Shown: positions 51,561 to 60,775, numbered from the stretch's first letter. The stretch is 64,000 bases of DNA from SZUA-430 sp964483585 (GCA_964483585.1 CAZABH010000017.1:1-64000); one strand, 5' to 3'. Translations and numbers: made by a program. The notes: generated from the letters alone by a model not told the origin.

Positions 51561-53363
51561 CTAGAAACCCAGCTCTTCAGCACCCAGCTGGAAGGGCCCG
51601 CCACCACCTCGTTTGATCGGCCCAAGCAGCGAGACAGCTCGAGGTAACAACTGCTCGGCAAAGAACTGGGCGACGGAAATGCGGGTGGCAAGGAATGCTT
51701 GATCCTGCCCCTCTTCCGCCATCATGCGCTGCGCAGCAAGGGCCCCGCGCGCGAGATAGAGCCCTCCGGCAAGCAGGCCCATCATCTGAAGATAGGGTTG
51801 CGAACCAGGCAAGGCCTCGTAGGGCGACGATCGCATGGCGGCTTGAAGCCACGATGTCGCCTCGGCGCAGGCTGCATGGGCTCGCGCAAGCTCGGCACCG
51901 ATCGAGGCAAGGCCCGCATCACCATGCGCACAACTTGCGCCCACTTCGGCAGCCTCCGCCAGGAATGTCCGAACCGCCTCGCCCCCATCCAGCGCGAGCT
52001 TACGCCCGATCAGGTCAATCGACTGAATACCGTTGGTACCCTCATAGATGGGCGTGATTCGGGCATCCCGGAAATGTTGCGCCACGCCTGTATCTTCGAT
52101 GAAACCCATACCACCATGGATCTGGACGCCCAGCGATGTCACGTCCACCGCCATGTCAGAGCTCCACGCCTTTGAAATCGGCGTGAGCAGCTCCTCGCGC
52201 GCCTTGGCCGCGGCGCGAATTTCGGCCGTGTCCCCATGCCGTGCCAGATCGATGGCAACCGCATTGGCAAGACAGATGGCGCGCGCAGCCTCGATCATCG
52301 CCTTCTGGGTCAGAAGCATGCGCCGCACATCGGCATGGAAGATGATGGGGACCATGTCGCGGGCTTCGTGCTGCAGCCCGAACGGCTTGCCCTGGCGACG
52401 CTCGCGCGCATAGGCCAGCGACTGCTGGAAGCTGCGCTCGGCAACCCCCACGCCCTGCATGCCAATCGCAAGGCGGGCCGAGTTCATCATCGTGAACATC
52501 GCCGACATGCCTCGGTTCTCGGCACCGATCAAAAACCCCGTCGCACCACCGCCATCGCCAAAGGCCATGACGCAGGTTGGCGACCCATGAATGCCAAGTT
52601 TACGCTCAAGACCCACGCAACGAAGGTCATTGCGCAACCCCGGGCGGCCATCCGCATCCGGGAGGTACTTGGGAACTAGAAAAAGTGAGATACCACGTGT
52701 CCCCGGTGGCGCATCGGGCAACCGTGCAAGCACCAGATGCACGATATTTTCTGCAGCATCGTGCTCACCCCAGGTGATGTAGATTTTCGTACCTGAGATG
52801 CGATACGAGCCGTCATCCTGCCGCACCGCCCGGGCCTTCAGTGCCCCGACGTCGGATCCTGCCTGCGGCTCCGTCAGGTTCATGGTCCCGGACCATTCCC
52901 CGCTCACAAGCTTCGGAAGATAGAGGCTCCGCTGCGCATCAGACCCATGTGCAACCAGCGCATCGATTGCACCCTGGCTCAGAAGCGGACAGAGACCGAA
53001 GGCCATGCTGGCCCCGTTCCACATTTCCTGAACAGCAAGGCCCAGCACATGCGGCAACCCCTGACCGCCATGGGGGACAGGCCCCGTGACACTGCCCCAA
53101 CCGCCGGCAACAAACTGCCGATAGGCCTCGGCAAACCCGGAAGGCAGCAGCACACGGCCATTCTCGAGGCGCGCCCCCTCCACGTCACCGTTACGATTCA
53201 GCGGCGCGATGACCCCACTGGAAAAGCGGCCAGCCTCCTCGAGGACGGCCGAAACACTATCCTCGCCAAACTCGCCATAGGCTGGATTACCGAACAGGGA
53301 ACCGATACCGGCGATCGAATCGAGGGCAAATCGGATTTGTCGAACAGGGGCTGCGTATGTCAT
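51561..53363 (-). CDS. Acyl-CoA dehydrogenase, DmdC-like large type
   Basis: This 600-residue flavoenzyme is longer than standard acyl-CoA dehydrogenases (about 385) and matches the DmdC/3-methylmercaptopropionyl-CoA dehydrogenase group, which has extra N- and C-terminal helical segments. Motifs: LTEPQAGSDVGALKARA near 163, KIYITWGEHD near 192, and the catalytic base Glu in PIYEGTNGIQ near 438. It oxidises an acyl-CoA at C2-C3 with electron transfer to ETF. Real substrate unknown; many such enzymes are not for DMSP. It is transcribed with an SDR downstream and is divergent from a YceI gene. Confidence 0.9.
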   Translation of the reverse strand: MTYAAPVRQIRFALDSIAGIGSLFGNPAYGEFGEDSVSAVLEEAGRFSSGVIAPLNRNGDVEGARLENGRVLLPSGFAEAYRQFVAGGWGSVTGPVPHGGQGLPHVLGLAVQEMWNGASMAFGLCPLLSQGAIDALVAHGSDAQRSLYLPKLVSGEWSGTMNLTEPQAGSDVGALKARAVRQDDGSYRISGTKIYITWGEHDAAENIVHLVLARLPDAPPGTRGISLFLVPKYLPDADGRPGLRNDLRCVGLERKLGIHGSPTCVMAFGDGGGATGFLIGAENRGMSAMFTMMNSARLAIGMQGVGVAERSFQQSLAYARERRQGKPFGLQHEARDMVPIIFHADVRRMLLTQKAMIEAARAICLANAVAIDLARHGDTAEIRAAAKAREELLTPISKAWSSDMAVDVTSLGVQIHGGMGFIEDTGVAQHFRDARITPIYEGTNGIQSIDLIGRKLALDGGEAVRTFLAEAAEVGASCAHGDAGLASIGAELARAHAACAEATSWLQAAMRSSPYEALPGSQPYLQMMGLLAGGLYLARGALAAQRMMAEEGQDQAFLATRISVAQFFAEQLLPRAVSLLGPIKRGGGGPFQLGAEELGF

Positions 53364-53435
53364 TTATGGTTTCATAGCCTGCGCATGGAATACCCACAGT
53401 GCGACAGGCCAGTCGAACCAATCAAGGAGTTTTGC

Positions 53436-54038
53436 ATGCGCTGGCTTCTGGCATTCGTGATTGCCGCATCACCGCTGACAACGGCACTTGCCAACACGTC
53501 CTTGAACCCGCAATCGGCACCCAAGGGAACGTACCGTCTGGACCCCGGCCATACACTGGTCCAGTTTTGCATCCGCCATATGGGGATAAGCAATTACTGC
53601 GGGCGCTTCGGCAAGGTTTCAGGGACCCTATCGTTCAACGGCGCCCAACCCGAAAAGAGCAGCACGAAGATCGAGGTAGACGTTCGCAGTCTCGACACGC
53701 CCTCAAAGCCGTTGGACGAGAAGCTGAAGACACAGTTCTTCGAAACCGACAAATTCCCGCTCGCACGGTTCACCAGCACCACAATCCGGGTCACGGGTGA
53801 GCGGACGGGCATCATCACCGGGGAACTCGAGTTGCACGGCTTGAAGAGGCAGGTAGAACTGGCGGTGACCTTCAACGGTGGACTTATGCATCCGTTTGCA
53901 AACGCCTACGCGATCGGCTTTTCGGGCTCCACGACACTGACGCTGGACGACTTCGACTTCCCGGACGTTTCATGGCAGCCATTCGTCGGCAAGGATGCCA
54001 GGCTGACGCTGGAAGCCGAGTTCATTGCGGAGAAATAG
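53436..54038 (+). CDS. YceI family periplasmic protein, first copy
   Basis: The ATG at 53436 has AAGGAG seven bases upstream; a longer upstream frame is not supported. A signal peptide ends near ALA-NT. The mature lipocalin-like domain shows YRLDPGHTLVQFCIRHMGISNYCG, but in two parts: YRLDPGHTLVQF and GRFGKVSGTLSFNG, then ELELHGLKRQVELAVTF. YceI proteins bind polyprenyl chains such as isoprenoid quinones in a beta-barrel. It is 4 bases before cytochrome b561 and part of a YceI, b561, YceI operon. The protein has 200 residues, normal length. Confidence 0.92.
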   Translation: MRWLLAFVIAASPLTTALANTSLNPQSAPKGTYRLDPGHTLVQFCIRHMGISNYCGRFGKVSGTLSFNGAQPEKSSTKIEVDVRSLDTPSKPLDEKLKTQFFETDKFPLARFTSTTIRVTGERTGIITGELELHGLKRQVELAVTFNGGLMHPFANAYAIGFSGSTTLTLDDFDFPDVSWQPFVGKDARLTLEAEFIAEK

Positions 54039-54042
54039 GTTC

Positions 54043-54618
54043 ATGCCGTCAGCGCGCTACAACGCCATAGCCAAAATCCTGCACTGGTTGATGGCAATCA
54101 CAATCATTGCCCTGATCATCGCAGGGAAAGTCATGACAGACCTGTCATCCTCCGACCCGATGAAGTTCCAGCTGTACCAACTTCACAAGTCAGCAGGCCT
54201 GACAATCCTTCTGCTGACGCTGGTGCGGATTGGCTGGCGCCTGCTGCACACGCCGCCAGCCCTGCCTGCGAGCATGACCGCTTGGGAACGCTACGCGGCC
54301 GGTTTCACGCACCTGGCGTTCTATTTTCTGATGCTGGCGATCCCGCTCTCGGGCTGGGTCATGACATCCACGTCGACCTCGGGCGTCCCGACCCTGTGGT
54401 TCAACATCTTCGAAGTGCCGGCCCTTCCTGGCCTGACAGGCAGTGAGGAGATGGAGGACATTCATGACGCAGCTGAGGAAACGCATGAATTCCTTGCCAA
54501 TATGACCATCCTACTTCTGCTTCTGCACATCGGGGCAGCCCTGAAGCACCATTTCTGGAACCGCGACGACGTTCTGAAGCGCATGCTCCCTTTCCAGCAC
54601 CGCGAGACCCGCCAATGA
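54043..54618 (+). CDS. Cytochrome b561 family membrane protein
   Basis: A 191-residue protein with four transmembrane helices (about 12-30, 50-68, 90-110, 152-170). Histidines at H14, H48, H148 and H162 match the two bis-His heme b sites of bacterial cytochrome b561. It should shuttle electrons between the quinone pool and a partner. Between two YceI genes, it resembles the E. coli yceJ-yceI pair but doubled on the YceI side. I start at MPSARYNA, since an upstream start falls in the first YceI gene. It overlaps the second YceI gene by 4 bases (ATGA). Confidence 0.92.
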   Translation: MPSARYNAIAKILHWLMAITIIALIIAGKVMTDLSSSDPMKFQLYQLHKSAGLTILLLTLVRIGWRLLHTPPALPASMTAWERYAAGFTHLAFYFLMLAIPLSGWVMTSTSTSGVPTLWFNIFEVPALPGLTGSEEMEDIHDAAEETHEFLANMTILLLLLHIGAALKHHFWNRDDVLKRMLPFQHRETRQ

Positions 54619-55184
54619 AAAAGCAATTGAGCATTATCGTCACAACCCTGTGGTTGGCTCTTTGCCAGGCCGCACAAGCAGCCCCATCTTGGAACGTCGA
54701 CGCAGCAAAGAGCAGCCTGACCTTCATGGTCGACGTCAACGGAGAAACCGTGTTGGGCAGGTTCCCGGGCTTCGGAGCGCAAATTCGCTTCGATCCGAAT
54801 GACCTCGCGTCATCATCGGTCAAGGTGGTTATGGACACATCCGGCGTTCGCACCGGAGATCGAACGCGCGACACGATGCTTCTCAAGCCAGCATGGTTCA
54901 ACGTTCTGGGCTTTCCGCAAGCAACGTTCACCTGCCCAAAGTTCACGAGCAGTGAACCAGGAAAATTCGTGTGCGATGGAAAGCTCACGATCAAGGGCAC
55001 AACGCGCGATGTGAAATTGCCTTTCACGCTGGACATTCAGGGACAAAGAGCTGTTGCGCGCGGGACAACAACGCTCCGGCGCCTCGATTTCAAGGTGGGC
55101 GAAGGCGCTGACTTTGCAACAGGAACTCCAGTGGCACTCGATGTCACCGTACTCATCAACATCGTCGCAACAAAGGCAAAATAG
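54615..55184 (+). CDS. YceI family periplasmic protein, second copy
   Basis: A 189-residue YceI protein with a signal peptide ending near AQA-AP. The lipocalin pattern is WNVDAAKSSLTFMVDVNG near the start and FTVKIKGTTRDVKL-like text LTIKGTTRDVKLPFTL later. Sequence is quite distant from the first copy, and residues such as the conserved HSxxxF segment of the first are replaced by AKSSLTF, so the two probably have different ligands or partners. It is coupled by an ATGA overlap to cytochrome b561 and ends the operon or continues into the tRNA-modification gene 12 bases later. Confidence 0.9.
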   Translation: MKKQLSIIVTTLWLALCQAAQAAPSWNVDAAKSSLTFMVDVNGETVLGRFPGFGAQIRFDPNDLASSSVKVVMDTSGVRTGDRTRDTMLLKPAWFNVLGFPQATFTCPKFTSSEPGKFVCDGKLTIKGTTRDVKLPFTLDIQGQRAVARGTTTLRRLDFKVGEGADFATGTPVALDVTVLINIVATKAK

Positions 55185-55196
55185 GCCGGAAACAAG

Positions 55197-56144
55197 ATGC
55201 CCATACGCGCCCCGACACCGGAAGCCCTGGCAGAGGCGGCGCAACTGCTGAAACAGGGCAAACTAGTCGCCTTTCCAACCGAAACGGTCTACGGCCTGGG
55301 GGCAGATGCCTGCAATGATCAGGCGGTAGCAGCCATATTCGCCGCCAAGGGCCGCCCACAGTTCAATCCGTTGATTATCCACGTTCCGGATATCGAGGCG
55401 GCCATGGAACTGGGAGACCTGAACGATAGCGCCCATCGCCTTGCCGCGCGCTTCTGGCCGGGACCACTGACACTGGTGGTGCCGCGGCGACCGGACTGCA
55501 AGGTTTCCTGGCTGGCAACCGCCGGCCTCGACACGATAGCCATTCGGTGTCCGGCACATGGTGTGGCCAGGGCGCTCCTGTCTGCGTTCAAGGGGCCGAT
55601 CGCCGCCCCAAGCGCCAATCCATCAGGTCGAGTCTCTCCGACCACGGCCCACCATGTGGATGAAGGCCTTGGAAGCGTGGTCGCCATGACCCTCGATGGA
55701 GGGCCGGCCCTGCTGGGCCTCGAATCGACGATCATAGGTCTGGGAGATGCGCGACCCGCAATGCTGAGGCCAGGATCGCTTACCCGCGCAGACATCGAAA
55801 GCGTGATTGGCCCCCTCGTTGCAGCAGATGACACCGAGACCGCCCCTCATGCGCCGGGACGCCTGAAACGCCACTACGCAACCTCAAAGCGACTACGGCT
55901 CAACGCGGCATCAGTCGGACCGGCCGAGGCACTGCTTGCATTCGGCGCCCCGCTGTCTGGCGGCCGCTTGAACCTGAACCTGAGCCCCACAGCCGATTTG
56001 CGCGAGGCCGCCGCCAACCTCTTTTCCATGCTTCGGACACTCGATACGAGCGACGCCGAAGCCATCGCGGTAATGCCCATCCCGGTGACGGGATTGGGCG
56101 AAGCAATCAACGATAGGCTCGCACGCGCAGCCGTCCGCGAGTAG
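55197..56144 (+). CDS. L-threonylcarbamoyladenylate synthase (Sua5 type)
   Basis: This enzyme makes threonylcarbamoyl-AMP from threonine, bicarbonate and ATP, the first step of the t6A37 modification of ANN-decoding tRNAs. The N-terminal YrdC domain has KLVAFPTETVYGLGADA and KGRPQFNPLIIH, and SANPSGRVSPTTA is a nucleotide-site motif. After residue 205 a Sua5 C-terminal domain follows (APGRLKRHYA), so the protein is of the Sua5 form and not the short TsaC; its 315 residues fit. The gene sits 12 bases after the second YceI gene. Confidence 0.93.
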   Translation: MPIRAPTPEALAEAAQLLKQGKLVAFPTETVYGLGADACNDQAVAAIFAAKGRPQFNPLIIHVPDIEAAMELGDLNDSAHRLAARFWPGPLTLVVPRRPDCKVSWLATAGLDTIAIRCPAHGVARALLSAFKGPIAAPSANPSGRVSPTTAHHVDEGLGSVVAMTLDGGPALLGLESTIIGLGDARPAMLRPGSLTRADIESVIGPLVAADDTETAPHAPGRLKRHYATSKRLRLNAASVGPAEALLAFGAPLSGGRLNLNLSPTADLREAAANLFSMLRTLDTSDAEAIAVMPIPVTGLGEAINDRLARAAVRE

Positions 56145-56153
56145 ACAGACACG

Positions 56154-57578
56154 ATGCAAACCCGACAGCAACCCTCGCCCGAAATCATCGCCCGCCTCAT
56201 GGAAGCCGCCGGGCCTGGAGCATATACGCAAGACCCATCCGTCATTGCACCACACCTGCGGGAATGGCGTGATCGCTTTGTGGGCCAGAGCCCGTTGCTC
56301 CTGCGCCCCACGTCGACCGCAGCGGTCGCAAGGATCGTAAGCATCTGCAATGCAACGCGCACACCGATCGTGCCGCAAGGCGGAAACACCGGCCTGGTCG
56401 GCGGCCAGATCCCCAACCCTGAAGGAAACGAAGTCCTTTTGTCGCTCACCCGACTTGCAGAAGTGCGCAGCATCGACGTGAAAGCTGGAACAATGACGGC
56501 AGAGGCCGGTTGCATCCTCGATGACATTCGCCACACCGCCGACAAGCATCAGCGGCTCTTCCCCCTGAACCTCGCCTCCGGCGGCAGCGCCACCCTGGGC
56601 GGCCTCTTGTCAACGAACGCGGGTGGAACGGCAGTTCTTGCTTACGGCAACATGCGCGAACTTGTCCTTGGGATTGAAGCCGTACTGCCAAACGGCGAGA
56701 TCTGGCATGGCCTGCGCGCCCTTCGAAAAGACAACACGGGTTACGATCTCAGAAACCTTCTGATCGGTGCAGAAGGGACTCTCGGCGTCATCACCGCAGC
56801 TGTCCTCAAGCTGATGCCAAGACCAACCGACATGGTAACTGCATTCATGTCAGTGGAGAGCGTCGACGCTGCGCTGGCATTGCTGAACCGGTTGCAGGGC
56901 GCAGGGCACTTCGTGACGTCTTTTGAACTGATGCCAGATCGGGGCCTCGATTTCGTACTCGCACATATCCCCGGATCGCTCAGGCCTCTGCCGGGGAAGT
57001 CTCCCTGGTATGTCCTCGTCGAAATTTCGCTGTTCGGCGCAGCAAGTGCCGAGACGGCCCGCCAGGAACTGGCAACAGCGATTGATGGGCGCGCTGTGCG
57101 CGACGGAATGCTGGCCCAGTCACAGGCGCAACGCGATGCACTCTGGCGCCTTCGCGATTCCATGTCGGAAGCCCAGAAACGTGAAGGAGGGAGCCTCAAG
57201 CACGACGTTTCAGTCCCGGTGTCCTATGTATCAGCCTTCATCGCCGAAGCATCTGCTGCCGTCTGCAGCCTTGTACCGGGCGCACGGCCGGTACCATTTG
57301 GACATCTGGGCGACGGCAACATTCACTTCAACATCAGCCAGCCTGAAGGAACCGACACATCGGCCTTCATGGCCCGACTGCCTGAGGTGAACGACCGGGT
57401 GCACCAAATCGTCCATCGCTTTAGTGGCTCGATCAGCGCCGAACACGGCATAGGCCAGGCAAAGGTGGACGAGATCACACGCTACAAGCCTGCCGCAGAG
57501 ATCGAAGCCATGCGGGCCATAAAGCGAGCCCTTGACCCCAACAACATCATGAACCCCGGAAAAGTCGTTCGCATCTGA
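56154..57578 (+). CDS. FAD-linked oxidase, D-2-hydroxyglutarate dehydrogenase/GlcD-like
   Basis: A 474-residue flavoprotein of the vanillyl-alcohol oxidase/PCMH family. FAD-binding segments are VPQGGNTGLVGGQIP near residue 80, LASGGSATLGGLLSTNAGG near 143, and YDLRNLLIGAEGTLGVITA near 200. The C-terminal FAD-oxidase cap has GHLGDGNIHFN near 383 with a metal-binding His, and EHGIGQAK near 430. D-2-hydroxy acids (2-hydroxyglutarate, lactate or glycolate) are the likely substrates, with electron transfer to ETF. It lies 9 bases after the Sua5 gene and converges on the Gfo/Idh gene. Confidence 0.9.
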   Translation: MQTRQQPSPEIIARLMEAAGPGAYTQDPSVIAPHLREWRDRFVGQSPLLLRPTSTAAVARIVSICNATRTPIVPQGGNTGLVGGQIPNPEGNEVLLSLTRLAEVRSIDVKAGTMTAEAGCILDDIRHTADKHQRLFPLNLASGGSATLGGLLSTNAGGTAVLAYGNMRELVLGIEAVLPNGEIWHGLRALRKDNTGYDLRNLLIGAEGTLGVITAAVLKLMPRPTDMVTAFMSVESVDAALALLNRLQGAGHFVTSFELMPDRGLDFVLAHIPGSLRPLPGKSPWYVLVEISLFGAASAETARQELATAIDGRAVRDGMLAQSQAQRDALWRLRDSMSEAQKREGGSLKHDVSVPVSYVSAFIAEASAAVCSLVPGARPVPFGHLGDGNIHFNISQPEGTDTSAFMARLPEVNDRVHQIVHRFSGSISAEHGIGQAKVDEITRYKPAAEIEAMRAIKRALDPNNIMNPGKVVRI

Positions 57579-57589
57579 CCGCAGGTCAG
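57575..57589. terminator. Tiny hairpin containing the stop codons of both convergent genes
   Basis: CTGACC (57575-57580) pairs perfectly with GGTCAG (57584-57589) around GCA. The plus gene stop TGA (57576-57578) and the minus gene stop (57586-57588) lie in the two arms. Symmetric position suggests a shared bidirectional transcript end. No T-tract. Confidence 0.4.
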
Positions 57590-58569
57590 GAATACCTCAG
57601 CGCCTTCAATCCAGCAGCCGCATACACACCATCAAGTACCTCTTGCTGCATGATGATGGCGTCGCCCTCGGTGGGCACGGGCACCTGCGCCTCAAGCGCG
57701 AACAGGATGGTGTCGAGCTGCCAGGTGTAAGTAGAGATGCGGCTAACGCGGGGGCTTAGCCGTTTGCTTCCCGCGCTCAGCGCAAGGCTCCCTCCATGAT
57801 GCGGAGCCAACGGATTGACGAAAAGGATCTCGCCTTTCGAACCCTTCACGTGCAGCCGCGCTGAGAAGGCCTCGCCCGGCGCCATCGACGCGGCAAGCGT
57901 CGCCTTCACGGCACCGGGAAAGGTCAAGACGGCCCGCATCGATTCATCGACGCCACGCGATGTCAGCGAGGCCTTTGCGTCCACATGAACCGGTCGGGTT
58001 CGCAGCAGGTTCAACGCCCAGCTCAGGGGATAGCAGCCAAGATCCATGAAGGCACCGCCACCGGTCTCAGGCAAGTGTCGAATCTCCGTACCACCGCGGT
58101 CGTCAATGGCAACATTGAATTCGGCATCAATTGAGCTGATGAGGCCGATCTCCCCGGCATCAACCCAGGAAAGCGCCTGCAGAAAGCCGGGATGATACCG
58201 GTAATGAAATGCCTCAATCACGCGCTTGCCTGCAGACCGGGCGACGGCCAAGACTTGCGCCGCCTCTCGGACATTCATGGCAAAAGGTTTCTCGCAGATC
58301 ACGTGCTTACCCGCCTGGAGCGCCCTGATGCTCCATTCTGCGTGCAAATTGATCGGCAAGGCATTGTAAACGACATCGACATCGTCCGCGGCTACCAGCG
58401 CCTCGTAACTGACATCATGTCGCGTGAAACCATGGGTCTCAGCAAAGCGACGCGCCCGAGCCTCATCGCGCGCGGCGACAGACTGCAACACGGCACCCGG
58501 CCGAACGCGCGCTGGATGAATGATCGCACCCGGCGTAATCCTGGCCGCCCCAAGACATCCTATTCGCAC
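57586..58569 (-). CDS. Gfo/Idh/MocA family oxidoreductase
   Basis: A 327-residue NAD(P)-dependent oxidoreductase. The Rossmann domain begins RIGCLGAARITPGAI; VYNALPINLHAEW near 68 and the family signature CEKPFAMN (near 95) supply the catalytic lysine. AFHYRYHPG near 120 and GGGAFMDLGCYP near 172 match the dimeric dihydrodiol/D-xylose dehydrogenase subgroup. Sugar or diol substrate likely but unknown. It ends 7 bases from the convergent FAD oxidase and is preceded by the FKBP gene on the same strand (61 bases). Confidence 0.88.
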   Translation of the reverse strand: MRIGCLGAARITPGAIIHPARVRPGAVLQSVAARDEARARRFAETHGFTRHDVSYEALVAADDVDVVYNALPINLHAEWSIRALQAGKHVICEKPFAMNVREAAQVLAVARSAGKRVIEAFHYRYHPGFLQALSWVDAGEIGLISSIDAEFNVAIDDRGGTEIRHLPETGGGAFMDLGCYPLSWALNLLRTRPVHVDAKASLTSRGVDESMRAVLTFPGAVKATLAASMAPGEAFSARLHVKGSKGEILFVNPLAPHHGGSLALSAGSKRLSPRVSRISTYTWQLDTILFALEAQVPVPTEGDAIIMQQEVLDGVYAAAGLKALRYS

Positions 58570-58630
58570 GCGCGTATCTCCAGTGCGTGTCGGCGCCGAC
58601 GGTTGAACCCGACAGCAAGGGCTGGCGGAC

Positions 58631-59134
58631 CTACCTGATCTTCAGCAACTCGACGGTGAACACAAGAACCTGATCACCTGTGATGGTTCGTCCCTTGCCA
58701 CGACAACCATAGGCGAGGCCCGAGGGAATAACGAGCTCGAACGTGTCCCCCTCGCGCATCAGCTCAAGCGCCTCCTGCCACCCCTTGATCACCTGCCCGG
58801 CCTCGAACTCGATACCCTTGTTCTCATCGAACACGGTGCCGTCGATCAGCGTACCTCGATAATTCACCATGACCATCGAGGCCCATGTGGGCTGGCGCGT
58901 GCCCGATCCCTTGCTCAGGACCTTGTACTGAAGCCCGCTGTCCGTGACAGTCACACCTTCCTTTGCCTTGTTGGCGGCGAGGAAAGCTTCCATGCGGGCC
59001 CAGTTGGTCTCGTCTCGCGGCGGGCACGTATCAGCAGCGCGGACCTTCGGCTTAGGCTCCTCGGAGGAAAGGTCGAAAACGCATCCCGCCAGGGACAGGG
59101 CTGCAAGGGTAACGATGAAAAGACGCCGATACAT
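58631..59134 (-). CDS. FKBP-type peptidyl-prolyl isomerase, lipoprotein
   Basis: I start at MYRRLFIV (59134, GGGAG upstream), 167 residues. The signal ends in a lipobox SLAGC (Cys near residue 18), so the protein is tethered to a membrane facing the periplasm. The FKBP domain follows after a spacer helix (NWARMEAFLAANKAKEGV): VMVNYRGTLIDGTVFDEN, then GQVIKGWQEALELMREGD and IPSGLAYG. It catalyses proline cis-trans isomerisation in folding of exported proteins. The residues CPPRDETN and a second Cys in LAYGCRGKG may form a disulfide. Confidence 0.92.
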   Translation of the reverse strand: MYRRLFIVTLAALSLAGCVFDLSSEEPKPKVRAADTCPPRDETNWARMEAFLAANKAKEGVTVTDSGLQYKVLSKGSGTRQPTWASMVMVNYRGTLIDGTVFDENKGIEFEAGQVIKGWQEALELMREGDTFELVIPSGLAYGCRGKGRTITGDQVLVFTVELLKIR

Positions 59135-59241
59135 CGTCTCGGACACTCCCGTTGGAAAACCGCGGCGGAAAGTGCCCCGACGCCCCTGTCAAATGCAAGC
59201 ACGTTGTGCGACCAACAACAAATCGAGTCCGGGAGGCAGTC

Positions 59242-60081
59242 ATGACAGCGCATCAACGCCAGGCGATTTTCATCACAGGCGCGGCATCAGGAATGGGTCG
59301 GGAAACGGCGATATTGTTTGCCGGCAAGGGCTGGTTTGTCGGCGCGACCGACGTGAACCTCGACGGCCTCAAGACACTGGAACAAGTCCTTGGCTCTGAG
59401 AACTGCTGGATCCGCAAGCTTGACGTAACGTCGAAAGCAGACCTCGAAGCCGCATTGGCAGACTTCTGCGCAAAGTCGGGCGAACGCCTCGACCTGATGT
59501 TCAACAACGCCGGTATTGGCGAGTCGGGCTGGTTCGAGGACGTGCCCTACGAGGCCGCCCTGCGCGTGGTTCAGATCAACTTTGTCGGCGCCATGAATGG
59601 CGCCTACGCCGCCCTGCCGTGGCTGAAAAAGACCCCGAACTCTCTTCTTTTCACGACATCCTCATCGTCCGCGACCTACGGTATTCCGCGGATCGCCGTC
59701 TACGCGGCCACGAAACATGCGGTGAAGGGCCTGACCGAGGCGCTCTCGATCGAGTGGGCCCGCCACAACGTCAGGGTTGCCGACGTGCTTCCGGGCCTGA
59801 TCGACACCGCTATCCTCCGTTCGACTCCAAATCGGACAGGAGACGCGCCAAAGCCAACCGAGGAACAGTTCTACGCCAACGCTCCGAAGACAGGCATGTT
59901 TCGCCTGATGCCAGCCTCAAGCGTGGCTGAATGCGTCTGGAACGCCTACCACGGCAATCGACTGCACTGGTATGTGCCTGCGGAAATCGCATGGATTGAC
60001 CGGATCAAGGGATTTGCGCCCATGTTCATTCGGACGCAAATCATGAAGCGCCTCCCAGCCCTCGCAGCTCGAAAGCCCTGA
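59242..60081 (+). CDS. Short-chain dehydrogenase/reductase
   Basis: A 279-residue SDR starting at MTAHQRQAIF (59242), with GGGAGG eleven bases upstream. TGAASGMG (12-19), NNAG near 90, Ser in TTSSSSATYG near 138 and YAATK near 152. The C-terminal region after 190 (PKPTEEQFYANAPKTG) is specific to a subgroup with unknown substrate. It is divergent from the FKBP gene and convergent with the cell-wall hydrolase, with a 13-base gap. Electron donor is NAD(P)H by family; glycine-rich loop gives no clear preference. Confidence 0.87.
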   Translation: MTAHQRQAIFITGAASGMGRETAILFAGKGWFVGATDVNLDGLKTLEQVLGSENCWIRKLDVTSKADLEAALADFCAKSGERLDLMFNNAGIGESGWFEDVPYEAALRVVQINFVGAMNGAYAALPWLKKTPNSLLFTTSSSSATYGIPRIAVYAATKHAVKGLTEALSIEWARHNVRVADVLPGLIDTAILRSTPNRTGDAPKPTEEQFYANAPKTGMFRLMPASSVAECVWNAYHGNRLHWYVPAEIAWIDRIKGFAPMFIRTQIMKRLPALAARKP

Positions 60082-60094
60082 AGGCAGGATCTTT

Positions 60095-60775
60095 TCAGAG
60101 GTGCCGTCCCGGGAGAGGCCTGTAGAAGATATGGGTCCCGATTTCGGCAACCTTGATCATCCGCGAGGCCCAAGAAGGATTGACATAGTCGGCATGGTAG
60201 AAAGTTGCACCACCAGCGACAGGGTTCACCTTTCCACCAGTGCGCATCACATTGGCGGCGATGTGCATGGCTTGTCGCCAAGCCTTGCGATCTCGCACAC
60301 GGTCAGCAATGCCATCGCAAGTGAACGAGAATTGGCACCCCGTCTTGCGGTGCGAACCTTCATAGACGACGCCGCAGATGGTGCGCGGCCGGCCTGGAAC
60401 GCGCGTCCGCGCGACAACGACCTCAGCAACAGCCTTCTGCCCGAGGGCGCTTTCGCCCCGCGCTTCAAAATAGATCGCAGTCGCGAGGCAGTTCTTCTCA
60501 CGCACATAGGTCTGGTACGAGGGCCTATTGACCAGGTTGCGAACCACCGTACGAGGCGTCTCCGCTGCCTCATGCGACGCTGACACGATTGCTGAACGCA
60601 GCCCCATCTCCGCAGATGCCTCCACGCCTGAAGCGCCTCGGCCAAGGGGCAAGTCCTTCATGACAGGCACAACTGCCGCAATCGCACACGCGTAGAGGAC
60701 AGAGCCGCCGATGGCAGCCGTCAGGATCCGGTTGTTTCGGCGCATCAGCGCCCAAAATGCATACGTCTTCGCCAT
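60095..60775 (-). CDS. SleB-like cell wall hydrolase (Hydrolase_2)
   Basis: The 226-residue protein starts with GGAGGTCAC just upstream, a strong ribosome site. One membrane segment (about 16-38) precedes the catalytic domain: NCLATAIYFEARGES (about 95-109) carries the catalytic Glu, QFSFTCDG follows near 148, and GATFYHADYVNPSW near 188 with IGTHIFY closes it. It is a SleB/CwlJ-like lytic enzyme acting on peptidoglycan in the periplasm. In non-sporulating alphaproteobacteria such proteins take part in cell wall remodelling. It converges on the SDR gene. Confidence 0.9.
   Translation of the reverse strand: MAKTYAFWALMRRNNRILTAAIGGSVLYACAIAAVVPVMKDLPLGRGASGVEASAEMGLRSAIVSASHEAAETPRTVVRNLVNRPSYQTYVREKNCLATAIYFEARGESALGQKAVAEVVVARTRVPGRPRTICGVVYEGSHRKTGCQFSFTCDGIADRVRDRKAWRQAMHIAANVMRTGGKVNPVAGGATFYHADYVNPSWASRMIKVAEIGTHIFYRPLPGRHL

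Noticed and set aside
52947..53435. Long in-frame extension before the first YceI protein
   Set aside because: It is antisense to the acyl-CoA dehydrogenase, while ATG at 53436 has AAGGAG and a signal peptide.
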